NCBI RefSeq assembly: GCF_026420145.1
Contig: NZ_JAPMLV010000004.1
Location: forward strand, 124,001 to 188,000
Direction of reading: 5' to 3'
DNA: 64,000 nt
Origin: Enterobacter pseudoroggenkampii
GTDB taxonomy: Bacteria > Pseudomonadota > Gammaproteobacteria > Enterobacterales > Enterobacteriaceae
The position numbers and the translations under genes were made by a program. The notes below the pieces were generated by a model that saw nothing but the letters and a program-made list of their open reading frames with translations, did not search any database and was not told the DNA's origin. This document shows, piece by piece, positions 16,551-27,172 of this stretch; positions within the stretch are counted from its first letter, which is position 1, and every line of letters begins with the position of its first letter.

Positions 16551-16957
16551 GTGGGCTGGTGTTCTTCTCCAGTAGCTCGGAAAACACGCTCCGCTTTATT
16601 GAGCGCGTCGGGCTGCCTGCGGTGCGCATTCCCCTTAACGAGCGGGAGCGGATCCGGGTAGAGGAACCTTACATTCTGGTGGTGCCCAGCTATGGCGGAG
16701 GCGGTACGGCGGGCGCTGTGCCTCGCCAGGTGATCCGCTTTCTGAACGATCCCCATAACCGGGAGCTGATCCGCGGCGTCATTGCGGCGGGGAATCGCAA
16801 TTTCGGCGATGCCTTTGGCCGCGCCGGAGATGTCATCTCTCAAAAGTGCGGCGTGCCGTATCTCTATCGCTTTGAGCTGATGGGGACGCAGCAGGACGTC
16901 GAAAACGTGCGTAAAGGAGTGAACGAATTTTGGCAACGACAACCGCAGAACGGGTAA
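16547..16957 (+). CDS. nrdI: Flavodoxin-like NrdI
   Basis: This 136-residue protein has the flavodoxin-like FMN-binding layout: [16 protein letters not shown] for the phosphate loop and [17 protein letters not shown] for the isoalloxazine loop. NrdI supplies oxidant to build the Mn(III)2-tyrosyl radical cofactor of NrdF. The gene overlaps nrdH by 4 nt and nrdE by 28 nt. Confidence 0.95.
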   Translation: MSGLVFFSSSSENTLRFIERVGLPAVRIPLNERERIRVEEPYILVVPSYGGGGTAGAVPRQVIRFLNDPHNRELIRGVIAAGNRNFGDAFGRAGDVISQKCGVPYLYRFELMGTQQDVENVRKGVNEFWQRQPQNG

Positions 16958-19074
16958 TGCAGGCGACGCCGGATTACCACGCATTAAACGCCATGCTTAA
17001 CCTCTATGACCGGGAGGGACGCATTCAGTTTAATAAAGACCGTGAGGCGGTGGATGCCTTTTTTGCCGCCCACGTGCGGCCCAACAGCGTGACTTTTGCA
17101 AGCCAGAATGAATGTCTCGACTATCTGGTTAACGAGGGCTACTACGACGCGCGCGTCCTCACCCGCTATGAACGCGCCTTCGTCGTGAAGCTGTTTGAAC
17201 GCGCCCATGCCAGCGGCTTTCGTTTCCAGACGTTCCTTGGCGCGTGGAAATACTACACCAGCTATACCCTGAAGACCTTCGACGGTAAACGCTACTTAGA
17301 AAGCTTTGAAGACCGCGTGGTGATGGTCGCGCTGACCCTGGCGCAGGGCGATGAAGCGCTAGCGGAACAGCTCACCGACGAGATCCTCTCCGGACGCTTC
17401 CAGCCCGCCACGCCAACCTTTCTCAACTGCGGCAAGGCCCAGCGCGGTGAGCTGGTTTCCTGCTTCCTGCTGCGCATCGAAGACAATATGGAGTCGATTG
17501 GCCGCGCGGTGAACTCGGCGCTGCAGCTTTCCAAACGCGGCGGCGGCGTGGCGTTTCTGCTCTCTAACCTGCGTGAAGCGGGCGCGCCGATCAAGCGCAT
17601 CGAAAACCAGTCCTCCGGCGTGATCCCGGTGATGAAGATGCTGGAAGATGCGTTCTCCTACGCCAACCAGCTTGGCGCGCGCCAGGGCGCGGGCGCGGTT
17701 TACCTGCACGCGCACCATCCGGACATTCTGCGTTTTCTCGATACCAAACGCGAAAACGCCGACGAAAAAATCCGTATCAAAACCCTGTCGCTGGGGGTGG
17801 TGATCCCGGATATCACCTTTAAGCTCGCCAAAGAGAATGCCGAGATGGCGCTCTTCTCGCCGTATGACATCGAGCGAATTTACGGCAAGGCCTTTGGCGA
17901 CGTGGCCATCAGCGAGCTCTACGACGAACTGGTGGCCGACGATCGCATTCGCAAAAAAACCATCAACGCCCGCGATTTCTTCCAGACGCTTGCCGAAATT
18001 CAGTTTGAGTCCGGCTATCCGTACATCATGTTTGAGGATACGGTGAACCGCGCGAACCCGATTGCCGGGCGCATCAACATGAGCAACCTGTGCTCGGAGA
18101 TTTTGCAGGTCAATAGCGCGTCAGCCTACGACGAAAACCTGGACTACGCAGAGATCGGCAAAGACATCTCCTGCAACCTCGGGTCGCTGAATATCGCCCA
18201 CACCATGGATTCACCCGACTTTGGCCGCACGATAGAAACCGCCATTCGCGGGCTGACGGCGGTGTCGGACATGAGCCACATCCGCAGCGTGCCGTCTATT
18301 GAAGCGGGCAACGCCGCGTCGCACGCCATCGGGCTGGGGCAGATGAACCTCCACGGCTATCTGGCGAGGGAAGGCATCGCCTACGGCAGTCCGGAAGGAC
18401 TGGACTTCACCAACCTCTATTTTTACACCGTCACCTGGCACGCGCTGCACACCTCAATGATGCTGGCGCGCGAGCGCGACCAGCGCTTCGCGGGCTTTGA
18501 GCAGTCCCGCTACGCCAGCGGGGAATATTTCAGCCAGTATCTGGAAGGCGACTGGCAGCCGAAAACCGAAAAAGTGCGCGAACTGTTTGCTCGCGCGGGG
18601 TTTACCCTCCCGACGCGTGAGATGTGGCAGCAGCTGCGTGACGACGTGATGCGCTACGGCATCTACAACCAGAACCTGCAGGCGGTGCCGCCAACCGGTT
18701 CGATCTCCTATATCAATCACGCCACCTCGAGCATTCACCCGATCGTATCGAAAATTGAAATTCGCAAAGAAGGCAAAACCGGGCGCGTTTACTACCCTGC
18801 CCCGTTTATGACCAATGAGAACCTAGCGCTCTATCAGGACGCGTATGAGATCGGGCCGGAAAAAATCATCGATACCTACGCGGAGGCGACAAAACACGTG
18901 GATCAGGGGCTGTCGCTGACGCTGTTCTTCCCGGATACCGCCACCACGCGGGATATCAACAGAGCGCAGATCTACGCCTGGAAGAAAGGCATCAAAACGC
19001 TCTACTACATTCGCCTGCGCCAGCTCGCGCTGGAAGGCACCGAAATTGAAGGCTGCGTGTCCTGCGCGCTGTAA
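16930..19074 (+). CDS. nrdE: Class Ib ribonucleotide reductase alpha subunit NrdE
   Basis: This protein of 714 residues has the same length as E. coli NrdE. The start is a TTG at 16930 inside the end of nrdI, preceded by AAAGGAG; translation from it gives MATTTAERV, matching E. coli. Active-site features are PTFLNCG (first redox cysteine), [11 protein letters not shown] (thiyl radical cysteine), NLGSLNIAH and the C-terminal EGCVSCAL tail that relays electrons from NrdH. The class Ib enzyme reduces NDPs to dNDPs and is used under iron starvation or oxidative stress. There is no N-terminal ATP-cone. Confidence 0.96.
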   Translation: MATTTAERVMQATPDYHALNAMLNLYDREGRIQFNKDREAVDAFFAAHVRPNSVTFASQNECLDYLVNEGYYDARVLTRYERAFVVKLFERAHASGFRFQTFLGAWKYYTSYTLKTFDGKRYLESFEDRVVMVALTLAQGDEALAEQLTDEILSGRFQPATPTFLNCGKAQRGELVSCFLLRIEDNMESIGRAVNSALQLSKRGGGVAFLLSNLREAGAPIKRIENQSSGVIPVMKMLEDAFSYANQLGARQGAGAVYLHAHHPDILRFLDTKRENADEKIRIKTLSLGVVIPDITFKLAKENAEMALFSPYDIERIYGKAFGDVAISELYDELVADDRIRKKTINARDFFQTLAEIQFESGYPYIMFEDTVNRANPIAGRINMSNLCSEILQVNSASAYDENLDYAEIGKDISCNLGSLNIAHTMDSPDFGRTIETAIRGLTAVSDMSHIRSVPSIEAGNAASHAIGLGQMNLHGYLAREGIAYGSPEGLDFTNLYFYTVTWHALHTSMMLARERDQRFAGFEQSRYASGEYFSQYLEGDWQPKTEKVRELFARAGFTLPTREMWQQLRDDVMRYGIYNQNLQAVPPTGSISYINHATSSIHPIVSKIEIRKEGKTGRVYYPAPFMTNENLALYQDAYEIGPEKIIDTYAEATKHVDQGLSLTLFFPDTATTRDINRAQIYAWKKGIKTLYYIRLRQLALEGTEIEGCVSCAL

Positions 19075-20043
<969 letters not shown>

Positions 20044-20374
20044 TGAACGTTAACGTTCGTTAATTTAATATAAACCCAACAATTTCCTCTCTAATATTTA
20101 CAAAGCAACTACACTGTCATTTCCGAGTCATATTCGCCTGAATCATTCCGATCCAGGCGAAATTCCCCGATGCAGCAGCAAAAAATTGAGAAAAATTCAA
20201 AACGCTCTCAGCCCTTTATTCATGGGAAATTCAGCCGTTTCGCTTCCCTTAAAATTCACGTCATAAGCAAACCCAGGGTTGTCTCAGATTCTCAGTATGT
20301 TAGGGTTATGCCCGTTAACAATTTACCATGGTAATCATATCGACATAAACAAATAACAGGACACTCTCTATTGC
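20044..20374 (+). promoter_or_regulatory. proU control region with sigma70 promoter
   Basis: This is an AT-rich 331-bp gap. The best promoter is TTGTCT at 20279-20284, a 16-nt spacer and TAGGGT at 20301-20306. The unusual TAGGGT -10 is the one known for the osmotically induced proU P2 promoter of E. coli. The AT-rich DNA on either side, and the early part of proV, are expected H-NS/StpA binding targets. A perfect 14-bp palindrome (GAACGTTAACGTTC, 20045-20058) lies right after nrdF and is unexplained. Confidence 0.75.
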
Positions 20375-21577
20375 ATGGCAATTAAATTAGAAGTGAAAAA
20401 TCTTTATAAAGTATTTGGCGAGCATCCGCAGCGCGCATTCAAATATATTGAAAAAGGCCTTACGAAAGAGCAAATTCTGGAAAAAACCGGGCTATCGCTT
20501 GGCGTTAAAGACGCCAGTCTGGCCATTGAAGAAGGCGAGATTTTTGTCATCATGGGATTATCCGGTTCGGGTAAATCCACTATGGTTCGCCTTCTCAATC
20601 GCCTGATTGAACCCACCCGCGGGCAGGTGCTGATTGACGGCGTGGATATCGCCAGAATATCAGACGCTGAGCTTCGCGAGGTGCGCAGAAAGAAGATCGC
20701 AATGGTGTTCCAGTCATTCGCGCTAATGCCGCACATGACGGTACTGGATAATACCGCCTTCGGCATGGAATTAGCCGGCACGCCGGCTCAGGAACGTCAG
20801 GAAAAAGCCCTTGATGCATTGCGTCAGGTCGGGCTGGAAAATTATGCGCATGCGTACCCGGATGAACTTTCCGGCGGTATGCGTCAGCGCGTTGGATTAG
20901 CCCGCGCATTAGCCATTAATCCAGATATTTTATTAATGGATGAAGCCTTCTCCGCCCTCGATCCGTTAATTCGCACCGAGATGCAGGATGAGCTGGTAAA
21001 ATTACAGGCTAAACATCAGCGAACCATTGTCTTTATTTCCCACGATCTGGATGAAGCCATGCGTATTGGCGACCGTATTGCCATTATGCAAAACGGTGAA
21101 GTGGTGCAGGTCGGCACGCCGGATGAAATTCTCAATAATCCGGCGAACGATTATGTCCGCACCTTCTTCCGCGGCGTGGATATTAGCCAGGTCTTTAGCG
21201 CCAAAGATATTGCCCGTCGAACGCCGAACGGCATTATTCGTAAAACCCCAGGTTTCGGCCCGCGCTCGGCGCTTAAGCTGCTGCAGGACGAAGACCGTGA
21301 ATACGGTTATCTGGTTGAACGCGGCAATAAATTTGTTGGCGTTGTCTCCATCGACTCCCTGAAAACCGCGCTTGGCGAAAACCGGGGAATCGATGCGGCG
21401 TTAATTGACGCTCCGCTTGCAGTGGACGCCGAAACGCCGCTCAGCGAGTTGCTCTCTCACGTAGGGCAGGCGCCGTGCGCCGTGCCGGTCGTGGGCGAGG
21501 AACAACAGTACGTCGGCATCATCTCAAAACGGATGCTGCTGCAGGCTTTAGATCGCGAGGGGGCAAACAATGGCTGA
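20375..21577 (+). CDS. proV: Glycine betaine/proline ABC transporter ATPase ProV
   Basis: This 400-residue ATPase has the Walker A motif GLSGSGKST, the ABC signature [15 protein letters not shown] and Walker B ILLMDEAF. Two C-terminal CBS-type regions (about 280-395) sense ionic strength in this family. The sequence is close to E. coli ProV throughout. It is a cytoplasmic subunit of the ProU (ProVWX) uptake system for betaine and proline under osmotic stress. It overlaps proW by 8 nt. Confidence 0.97.
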   Translation: MAIKLEVKNLYKVFGEHPQRAFKYIEKGLTKEQILEKTGLSLGVKDASLAIEEGEIFVIMGLSGSGKSTMVRLLNRLIEPTRGQVLIDGVDIARISDAELREVRRKKIAMVFQSFALMPHMTVLDNTAFGMELAGTPAQERQEKALDALRQVGLENYAHAYPDELSGGMRQRVGLARALAINPDILLMDEAFSALDPLIRTEMQDELVKLQAKHQRTIVFISHDLDEAMRIGDRIAIMQNGEVVQVGTPDEILNNPANDYVRTFFRGVDISQVFSAKDIARRTPNGIIRKTPGFGPRSALKLLQDEDREYGYLVERGNKFVGVVSIDSLKTALGENRGIDAALIDAPLAVDAETPLSELLSHVGQAPCAVPVVGEEQQYVGIISKRMLLQALDREGANNG

Positions 21578-22637
21578 TCAATCAAACCCGTGGGGCACCA
21601 CTGAAGCAGCGGACAGCGCTGCGCAATCCGCCGACGCGTGGGGTTCCACGCCAGCCCCAGCCGACGGCGGCGCGGCAGACTGGCTGAACAGCGCACCCGC
21701 GCCTGCGCCAGAACACTTCAACATCATGGATCCGTTCCATAAAACGCTGATCCCGCTGGACAGCTGGGTGACGGAGGGGATCGACTGGGTGGTCACGCAC
21801 TTCCGTCCGGTTTTCCAGGGGATCCGCATCCCGGTGGATTACATCCTGAACGGCTTCCAGCAGTTGATGCTGGGCATGCCGGCGCCGGTCGCCATTATCC
21901 TGTTCTCTCTGATCGCCTGGCAGTTTGGCAGCGCCGGGATGGGGGTCGCCACGCTGATTTCGCTGATTGCCATTGGCGCGATTGGCGCGTGGTCGCAGGC
22001 GATGATCACCCTGGCACTGGTGCTGACCGCCCTGCTCTTCTGCATTGTCATCGGCCTGCCGATGGGGATCTGGCTGGCGCGCAGCCCGCGGGCAGCGAAG
22101 ATTATCCGTCCGCTGCTGGATGCAATGCAGACCACCCCGGCGTTCGTCTATCTGGTGCCTATCGTGATGCTGTTCGGCATCGGCAACGTGCCGGGCGTGG
22201 TGGTCACTATTATCTTTGCCCTGCCGCCGATTATTCGTCTGACCATTCTCGGGATCAACCAGGTGCCTGCGGACCTGATCGAAGCGTCACGCTCGTTCGG
22301 TGCCAGCCCGCGCCAGATGCTGTTTAAGGTTCAGCTCCCGCTGGCCATGCCAACCATCATGGCGGGCGTTAACCAGACGCTGATGCTGGCACTCTCAATG
22401 GTGGTGATTGCCTCGATGATCGCCGTTGGTGGTCTCGGTCAGATGGTGCTGCGCGGCATTGGCCGCCTCGACATGGGGCTGGCCACCGTCGGCGGCGTCG
22501 GCATCGTGATCCTCGCCATTATTCTTGACCGCCTGACTCAGGCCGTCGGTCGTGATTCACGCAGTCGCGGCAACCGTCGCTGGTATACCACCGGCCCTGT
22601 CGGGTTACTCACCCGCCCTTTCACGAAGTCAAAATAA
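21570..22637 (+). CDS. proW: Glycine betaine/proline ABC transporter permease ProW
   Basis: This 355-residue inner-membrane protein has a long acidic, alanine- and proline-rich N-terminal tail (about 1-95), typical of enterobacterial ProW, and about six or seven membrane helices. The EAA-type loop reads [22 protein letters not shown], which contacts ProV. It is the second gene of proU, overlapping proV by 8 nt and ending 9 nt before proX. Confidence 0.96.
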   Translation: MADQSNPWGTTEAADSAAQSADAWGSTPAPADGGAADWLNSAPAPAPEHFNIMDPFHKTLIPLDSWVTEGIDWVVTHFRPVFQGIRIPVDYILNGFQQLMLGMPAPVAIILFSLIAWQFGSAGMGVATLISLIAIGAIGAWSQAMITLALVLTALLFCIVIGLPMGIWLARSPRAAKIIRPLLDAMQTTPAFVYLVPIVMLFGIGNVPGVVVTIIFALPPIIRLTILGINQVPADLIEASRSFGASPRQMLFKVQLPLAMPTIMAGVNQTLMLALSMVVIASMIAVGGLGQMVLRGIGRLDMGLATVGGVGIVILAIILDRLTQAVGRDSRSRGNRRWYTTGPVGLLTRPFTKSK

Positions 22638-22646
22638 GGAACAACG

Positions 22647-23642
22647 ATGCGACATAACGTACTTTTTGCCACAGCGTTTGCCACCCTTGTCTCCACCAGC
22701 ACCTTCGCGGCTGACCTGCCGGGCAAAGGCATTACCGTGCAGCCGGTGCAGAGCACCATTTCGGAAGAGAGCTTCCAGACGCTGATCGTCAGCCGCGCGC
22801 TGGAGAAGCTGGGCTACACGGTCAACACGCCGAGCGAAGTGGATTACAACGTGGGCTACACTTCGATTGCTTCCGGTGACGCCACCTTCACCGCGGTGAA
22901 CTGGCAGCCGCTGCACGACGATATGTATGCCGCCGCCGGTGGCGACAAGAAATTCTACCGCGAAGGCACCTTCGTGACCGGCGCGGCGCAGGGTTATCTG
23001 ATCGACAAGAAAACCGCCGATAAGTACCATATCACCAACATTGAACAGCTGAAAGATCCGAAGATCGCCAAACTGTTCGACACCAACGGTGACGGCAAGG
23101 CCGACATGATGGGCTGCTCGCCGGGCTGGGGCTGTGAAGCGGTGATTAATCACCAGAACAAAGCCTTCGATCTGGCGAAAACGGTCGACGTGAGCCACGG
23201 CAACTATTCTGCGATGATGGCCGACACCATTGCCCGCTTCAAAGAGGGTAAACCGGTGATCTACTACACCTGGACGCCGTACTGGGTGAGCGACGTGCTG
23301 AAGCCGGGTAAAGACGTAGTGTGGCTGCAGGTGCCGTTCTCCTCCCTGCCGGGCGAGCAGAAAGACATCGACACCAGGCTGCCGAACGGCATGAACTACG
23401 GCTTCCCGGTGAACACCATGCATATCGTGGCGAACAAAGCCTGGGCCGAGAAAAACCCGGCAGCGGCGAAGCTGTTCTCGGTGATGAAGCTGCCGCTGGC
23501 GGACATCAACGCCCAGAACGCGATGATGCACGCGGGTAAATCCTCCGAAGCGGATGTGAAAGGCCACGTGGACGGCTGGATCAAAGCCCACCAGCAGCAG
23601 TTTGACGGCTGGGTGAAAGAGGCGCTTGCGGCGCAGAAGTAA
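22647..23642 (+). CDS. proX: Periplasmic glycine betaine-binding protein ProX
   Basis: This 331-residue protein starts with a Sec signal peptide ([21 protein letters not shown], cleaved before ADLPG). The aromatic residues that form the betaine cage in ProX are present in context: [23 protein letters not shown] and [15 protein letters not shown]. It delivers betaine and proline betaine to ProVW. It is the last proU gene; a repeat hairpin follows at 23656. Confidence 0.96.
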   Translation: MRHNVLFATAFATLVSTSTFAADLPGKGITVQPVQSTISEESFQTLIVSRALEKLGYTVNTPSEVDYNVGYTSIASGDATFTAVNWQPLHDDMYAAAGGDKKFYREGTFVTGAAQGYLIDKKTADKYHITNIEQLKDPKIAKLFDTNGDGKADMMGCSPGWGCEAVINHQNKAFDLAKTVDVSHGNYSAMMADTIARFKEGKPVIYYTWTPYWVSDVLKPGKDVVWLQVPFSSLPGEQKDIDTRLPNGMNYGFPVNTMHIVANKAWAEKNPAAAKLFSVMKLPLADINAQNAMMHAGKSSEADVKGHVDGWIKAHQQQFDGWVKEALAAQK

Positions 23643-23655
23643 AAACAACCCCCTG

Positions 23656-23706
23656 CCCCTCACCCTAACCCTCTCCCCTTTGGGGAGAGGGCTGGGGTGA
23701 GGGGGC
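23656..23706. repeat. Dispersed GC-rich palindromic repeat, copy 2
   Basis: This is the most complete copy. CCCCTCACCCTAACCCTCTC is followed, after a short loop, by GGGGAGAGGGCTGGGGTGAG, so the whole element folds into one long hairpin. It lies 14 nt after the proX stop and may act as the 3' stabiliser or terminator of the proU message. Confidence 0.75.
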
Positions 23707-23828
23707 ACCAGACCGCACCATCCCCCTAAACCGCACAATCCATCACCCAACAATCCCCCAACATTCACAATCATTAGCTATTATGGTTTCCGGAAAAATA
23801 ATCACTCAACTAACGATTCCTGAAACTA

Positions 23829-25013
23829 ATGACAAAAACCACTCAAGGGCTTAGCCCCGCACTCATCCTTTTAATGTCCGTGGCAACGGGTCTGGCGGTC
23901 GCCAGCAACTATTACGCGCAGCCTCTTCTCGACACCATCGCCCGCGCGTTCAATCTCTCCGCCAGCTCCGCAGGCTTTATCGTTACCGCTGCACAGCTCG
24001 GCTATGCCGCCGGACTGCTGTTCCTGGTGCCGCTCGGCGATATGTTTGAACGCCGAATGCTGATCGTCTCCATGACCCTGCTGGCCGCCGGTGGGATGCT
24101 GATCACCGCCAGCAGCCAGTCGCTGACGATGATGATCGTCGGTACCGCGCTAACGGGGCTGTTCTCCGTGGTGGCGCAAATCCTGGTCCCGCTCGCCGCG
24201 ACCCTCGCCTCCCCGGAAAAACGCGGCAAGGTGGTGGGCACCATCATGAGCGGCCTGCTGCTGGGGATTTTGCTGGCGCGTACCGTTGCCGGGCTGCTGG
24301 CAAGCCTCGGCGGCTGGCGCACCGTATACTGGGTAGCGAGCGTACTGATGGTCATCATGGCGCTGGCGCTGTGGCGCGGGCTGCCAAAAGTGAAGCAGGA
24401 AAACCACCTGAACTATCCTCAACTGCTGGCCTCCGTTTTCAGTCTGTTCACCCAGGATAAGCTTCTGCGTACCCGCGCCCTGCTGGGCTGTTTCACCTTC
24501 GCCAACTTCAGCATTCTGTGGACGTCGATGGCGTTTCTGCTTGCAGCTCCGCCGTTCAATTATTCCGAAGGGGTGATTGGCCTGTTCGGTCTGGCCGGTG
24601 CCGCAGGCGCACTGGGCGCACGTCCCGCAGGCGGGCTGGCCGACAAGGGTAAATCCCACCTGACCACCTCCGCAGGGCTGATTTTACTTCTGCTCTCCTG
24701 GGCGGCAATCTGGTACGGGCACGTCTCGGTGCTGGCGCTGATCGTCGGCATCCTGGTGCTCGATCTCACCGTTCAGGGCGTTCACATCACCAATCAGACC
24801 GTCATCTATCGCGTGAAGCCAGAGGCGCGTAACCGCCTGACGGCCGGTTACATGACCAGCTACTTCATTGGCGGCGCGGCGGGTTCGCTCATTTCAGCGT
24901 CGGCGTGGCAGCATGCAGGCTGGTCGGGGGTATGTGCGATCGGGGCCATCGTCGCCACCCTTAACCTGCTAGTATGGTGGCGTGGTTACCATCGCCAGGA
25001 TGCAATTCACTAA
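23829..25013 (+). CDS. ygaY: MFS transporter, intact ygaY-type gene
   Basis: The protein has 394 residues and 12 predicted membrane helices; the conserved MFS loop between helices 2 and 3 reads PLGDMFERRMLI. It occupies the place of E. coli ygaY, which is a disrupted gene in K-12, so here an undamaged version appears to be present. It is probably a proton-driven drug or metabolite exporter; the substrate is unknown. It follows proX and precedes mprA directly, with no ygaZH in between. Confidence 0.75.
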   Translation: MTKTTQGLSPALILLMSVATGLAVASNYYAQPLLDTIARAFNLSASSAGFIVTAAQLGYAAGLLFLVPLGDMFERRMLIVSMTLLAAGGMLITASSQSLTMMIVGTALTGLFSVVAQILVPLAATLASPEKRGKVVGTIMSGLLLGILLARTVAGLLASLGGWRTVYWVASVLMVIMALALWRGLPKVKQENHLNYPQLLASVFSLFTQDKLLRTRALLGCFTFANFSILWTSMAFLLAAPPFNYSEGVIGLFGLAGAAGALGARPAGGLADKGKSHLTTSAGLILLLLSWAAIWYGHVSVLALIVGILVLDLTVQGVHITNQTVIYRVKPEARNRLTAGYMTSYFIGGAAGSLISASAWQHAGWSGVCAIGAIVATLNLLVWWRGYHRQDAIH

Positions 25014-25326
25014 GTTTTACATTGCGTTGGCCTCTTAGGGTGTTAAGAGGCCTTTCACTCTGTTAATGTAAACGTAATCATTTATCCCAGAAATTTTAAT
25101 GTGGGTGACATATTTACAATCGGCATGAATAGTTCAGACCCCCGTCCTCACATCCTCTCTTCAGTGGGTTCACACCCTACGCTTTCTGTGCTCACCGGGT
25201 CACGGACTTACCCGGCGCTTTCTGATGGTGACATTAATTTGGCGGATATAACCGCACAAATAATTCATTTACATTATTTGTCACTATCGTTACTATATCG
25301 GCTGTAATTAATGAGGTTATGCCCAA
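25014..25326 (+). promoter_or_regulatory. ygaY-mprA intergenic region and mprA promoter
   Basis: TTTACA at 25268-25273, a 17-nt spacer and TACTAT at 25291-25296 form a plausible sigma70 promoter for mprA-emrAB, 30 nt before the mprA start. An inverted repeat CCGGGT/ACCCGG with a 9-nt loop lies at about 25197-25217, in a stretch with no recognised gene (25085-25225). A frame of 68 codons at 25101-25307 has no ribosome-binding site or similarity and is not called. The E. coli ygaZH genes are absent from this interval. Confidence 0.5.
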
Positions 25327-25857
25327 ATGGATAGTTCGTTTACGCCCATTGAACAAATGCTTAAATTCCGCGCCAGTCGCCATGAGGACTTCCCGTACCA
25401 GGAAATCCTGCTGACTCGCCTGTGCATGCACATGCAGGGTAAGCTACTGGAAAACCGTAATAAAATGCTGAAAGCTCAAGGGATTAACGAGACGTTGTTT
25501 ATGGCGTTGATTACGCTGGAGTCTCAGGAAAATCACAGCATTCAGCCTTCCGAACTGAGCTGCGCGCTGGGCTCTTCCCGTACCAATGCGACCCGTATTG
25601 CCGATGAACTCGAAAAGCGTGGCTGGATTGAGCGCCGTGAAAGCGACAACGATCGCCGCTGCCTGCATCTGCAACTGACCGATAAAGGTCACCAGTTCCT
25701 GCGCGAGGTGCTGCCACCTCAGCACAATTGCCTGCACAAACTCTGGTCTGTCCTCAGCACCGCCGAGCGCGACCAGCTTGAGCACATCACTCGCAAGCTG
25801 CTCACCCGTCTTGACCAGATGGATGAAGACGGCGCCGTTCTTGAGGCGCTGCGCTAA
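25327..25857 (+). CDS. mprA: MarR-family repressor MprA/EmrR
   Basis: This 176-residue winged-helix regulator matches E. coli EmrR. The DNA-binding region is [39 protein letters not shown], with the wing in the second half. It represses its own operon with emrAB and lets go on binding hydrophobic drugs such as uncouplers and salicylate. It lies 126 nt before emrA. Confidence 0.95.
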   Translation: MDSSFTPIEQMLKFRASRHEDFPYQEILLTRLCMHMQGKLLENRNKMLKAQGINETLFMALITLESQENHSIQPSELSCALGSSRTNATRIADELEKRGWIERRESDNDRRCLHLQLTDKGHQFLREVLPPQHNCLHKLWSVLSTAERDQLEHITRKLLTRLDQMDEDGAVLEALR

Positions 25858-25983
25858 CGCGACGACACGCTCACCATTCCAGATTCATAAGAAAACCGAC
25901 AGGCCAGCACGTCACACTGCTGGCCTTTCTGACAACAGGTCGGCTCAGCCGATGTGAAAATAAGAAGATCGTGGAGAACTACA

Positions 25984-27156
25984 ATGAGCGCAAATGCGGA
26001 GAGCACTACCCCGCAGCAGCCGGGCAACAAGAAAGGCAAACGTAAGAGCGCCCTTCTTCTGTTGACCTTGCTCTTTATCATTATTGCCGTGGCATATGGG
26101 ATCTATTGGTTTTTAGTACTGCGTCATGCTGAAGAGACTGACGACGCGTACGTAGCAGGGAACCAGGTACAAATTATGGCGCAGGTGTCGGGCAGCGTGA
26201 CGAAAGTCTGGGCTGACAATACCGACTTTGTGCAAAAAGGCGATGTGTTGGTTACCCTCGATCCAACCGACGCCCAGCAGGCGTTTGAAAAAGCACAGAC
26301 CGCGCTGGCCTCCAGCGTCCGTCAGACCCGCCAGCTGATGATCAACAGCAAACAGCTGCAGGCCAACATCGACGTGCAGAAAACGGCACTGGCGCAGGCG
26401 CAGAGCGACCTGAACCGCCGCGTGCCGCTCGGCACGGCTAACCTGATTGGCCGTGAAGAGCTGCAGCACGCCCGCGATGCCGTGGCCAGCGCTCAGGCAC
26501 AGCTGGATGTGGCCATTCAACAGTACAACGCCAACCAGGCGATGGTGCTGGGCACCAGCCTGGAAAACCAGCCCGCCGTTCAGCAGGCGGCGACCGAAGT
26601 GCGTAACGCGTGGCTTGCCCTGCAGCGTACTAAAATCGTCAGCCCGATGACCGGCTATGTCTCCCGTCGTTCCGTCCAGCCAGGGGCCCAGATTAGCCCA
26701 ACCACGCCGCTGATGGCGGTCGTTCCGGCAGACAATCTGTGGGTAGATGCCAACTTTAAAGAGACGCAGCTTGCCCATATGCGTATCGGCCAGACCGCGA
26801 CGGTTGTCAGCGACATCTACGGCGATGACGTGAAGTACACCGGGAAAGTGGTTGGTCTGGATATGGGGACCGGCAGCGCCTTCTCCCTGCTGCCTGCGCA
26901 AAACGCCACCGGTAACTGGATCAAAGTGGTTCAGCGTCTGCCTGTGCGTATTGAGCTGGATGCCAAACAGCTGGCGGATCACCCGCTGCGTATCGGCCTC
27001 TCTACGCTGGTGACGGTCGACACCGCCAACCGCGACGGTCAGATCCTGGCAAGCCAGGTTCGCAGCAGCCCGGCTTATGAAAGTAACGCCCGTGAAATTA
27101 GCCTCGATCCGGTCAACAAGCTGATCGATGACATCGTGAAGGCAAACGCCGGTTAA
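25984..27156 (+). CDS. emrA: Membrane-fusion protein EmrA
   Basis: The protein has 390 residues from the ATG at 25984, with GGAG upstream; this equals E. coli EmrA. One membrane helix (about residues 24-46, ALLLLTLLFIIIAVAYGIYW) anchors a large periplasmic part with HlyD lipoyl and coiled-coil segments (about 90-210) and a beta-barrel. It links EmrB to an outer-membrane channel, normally TolC, for export of uncouplers and hydrophobic antibiotics. Confidence 0.96.
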   Translation: MSANAESTTPQQPGNKKGKRKSALLLLTLLFIIIAVAYGIYWFLVLRHAEETDDAYVAGNQVQIMAQVSGSVTKVWADNTDFVQKGDVLVTLDPTDAQQAFEKAQTALASSVRQTRQLMINSKQLQANIDVQKTALAQAQSDLNRRVPLGTANLIGREELQHARDAVASAQAQLDVAIQQYNANQAMVLGTSLENQPAVQQAATEVRNAWLALQRTKIVSPMTGYVSRRSVQPGAQISPTTPLMAVVPADNLWVDANFKETQLAHMRIGQTATVVSDIYGDDVKYTGKVVGLDMGTGSAFSLLPAQNATGNWIKVVQRLPVRIELDAKQLADHPLRIGLSTLVTVDTANRDGQILASQVRSSPAYESNAREISLDPVNKLIDDIVKANAG

Positions 27157-27172
27157 TCCGAAGGTGAGCGTT

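Noticed and set aside
22629..23774. Minus-strand open frame of 381 codons opposite proX
   Set aside because: Antisense to a well-matched proX with signal peptide; His/Arg/Val-rich nonsense composition; its start lies in a palindromic repeat.
25101..25307. Possible 68-residue gene between ygaY and mprA
   Set aside because: Starts without a ribosome-binding site, runs over the mprA promoter and has no recognisable feature.
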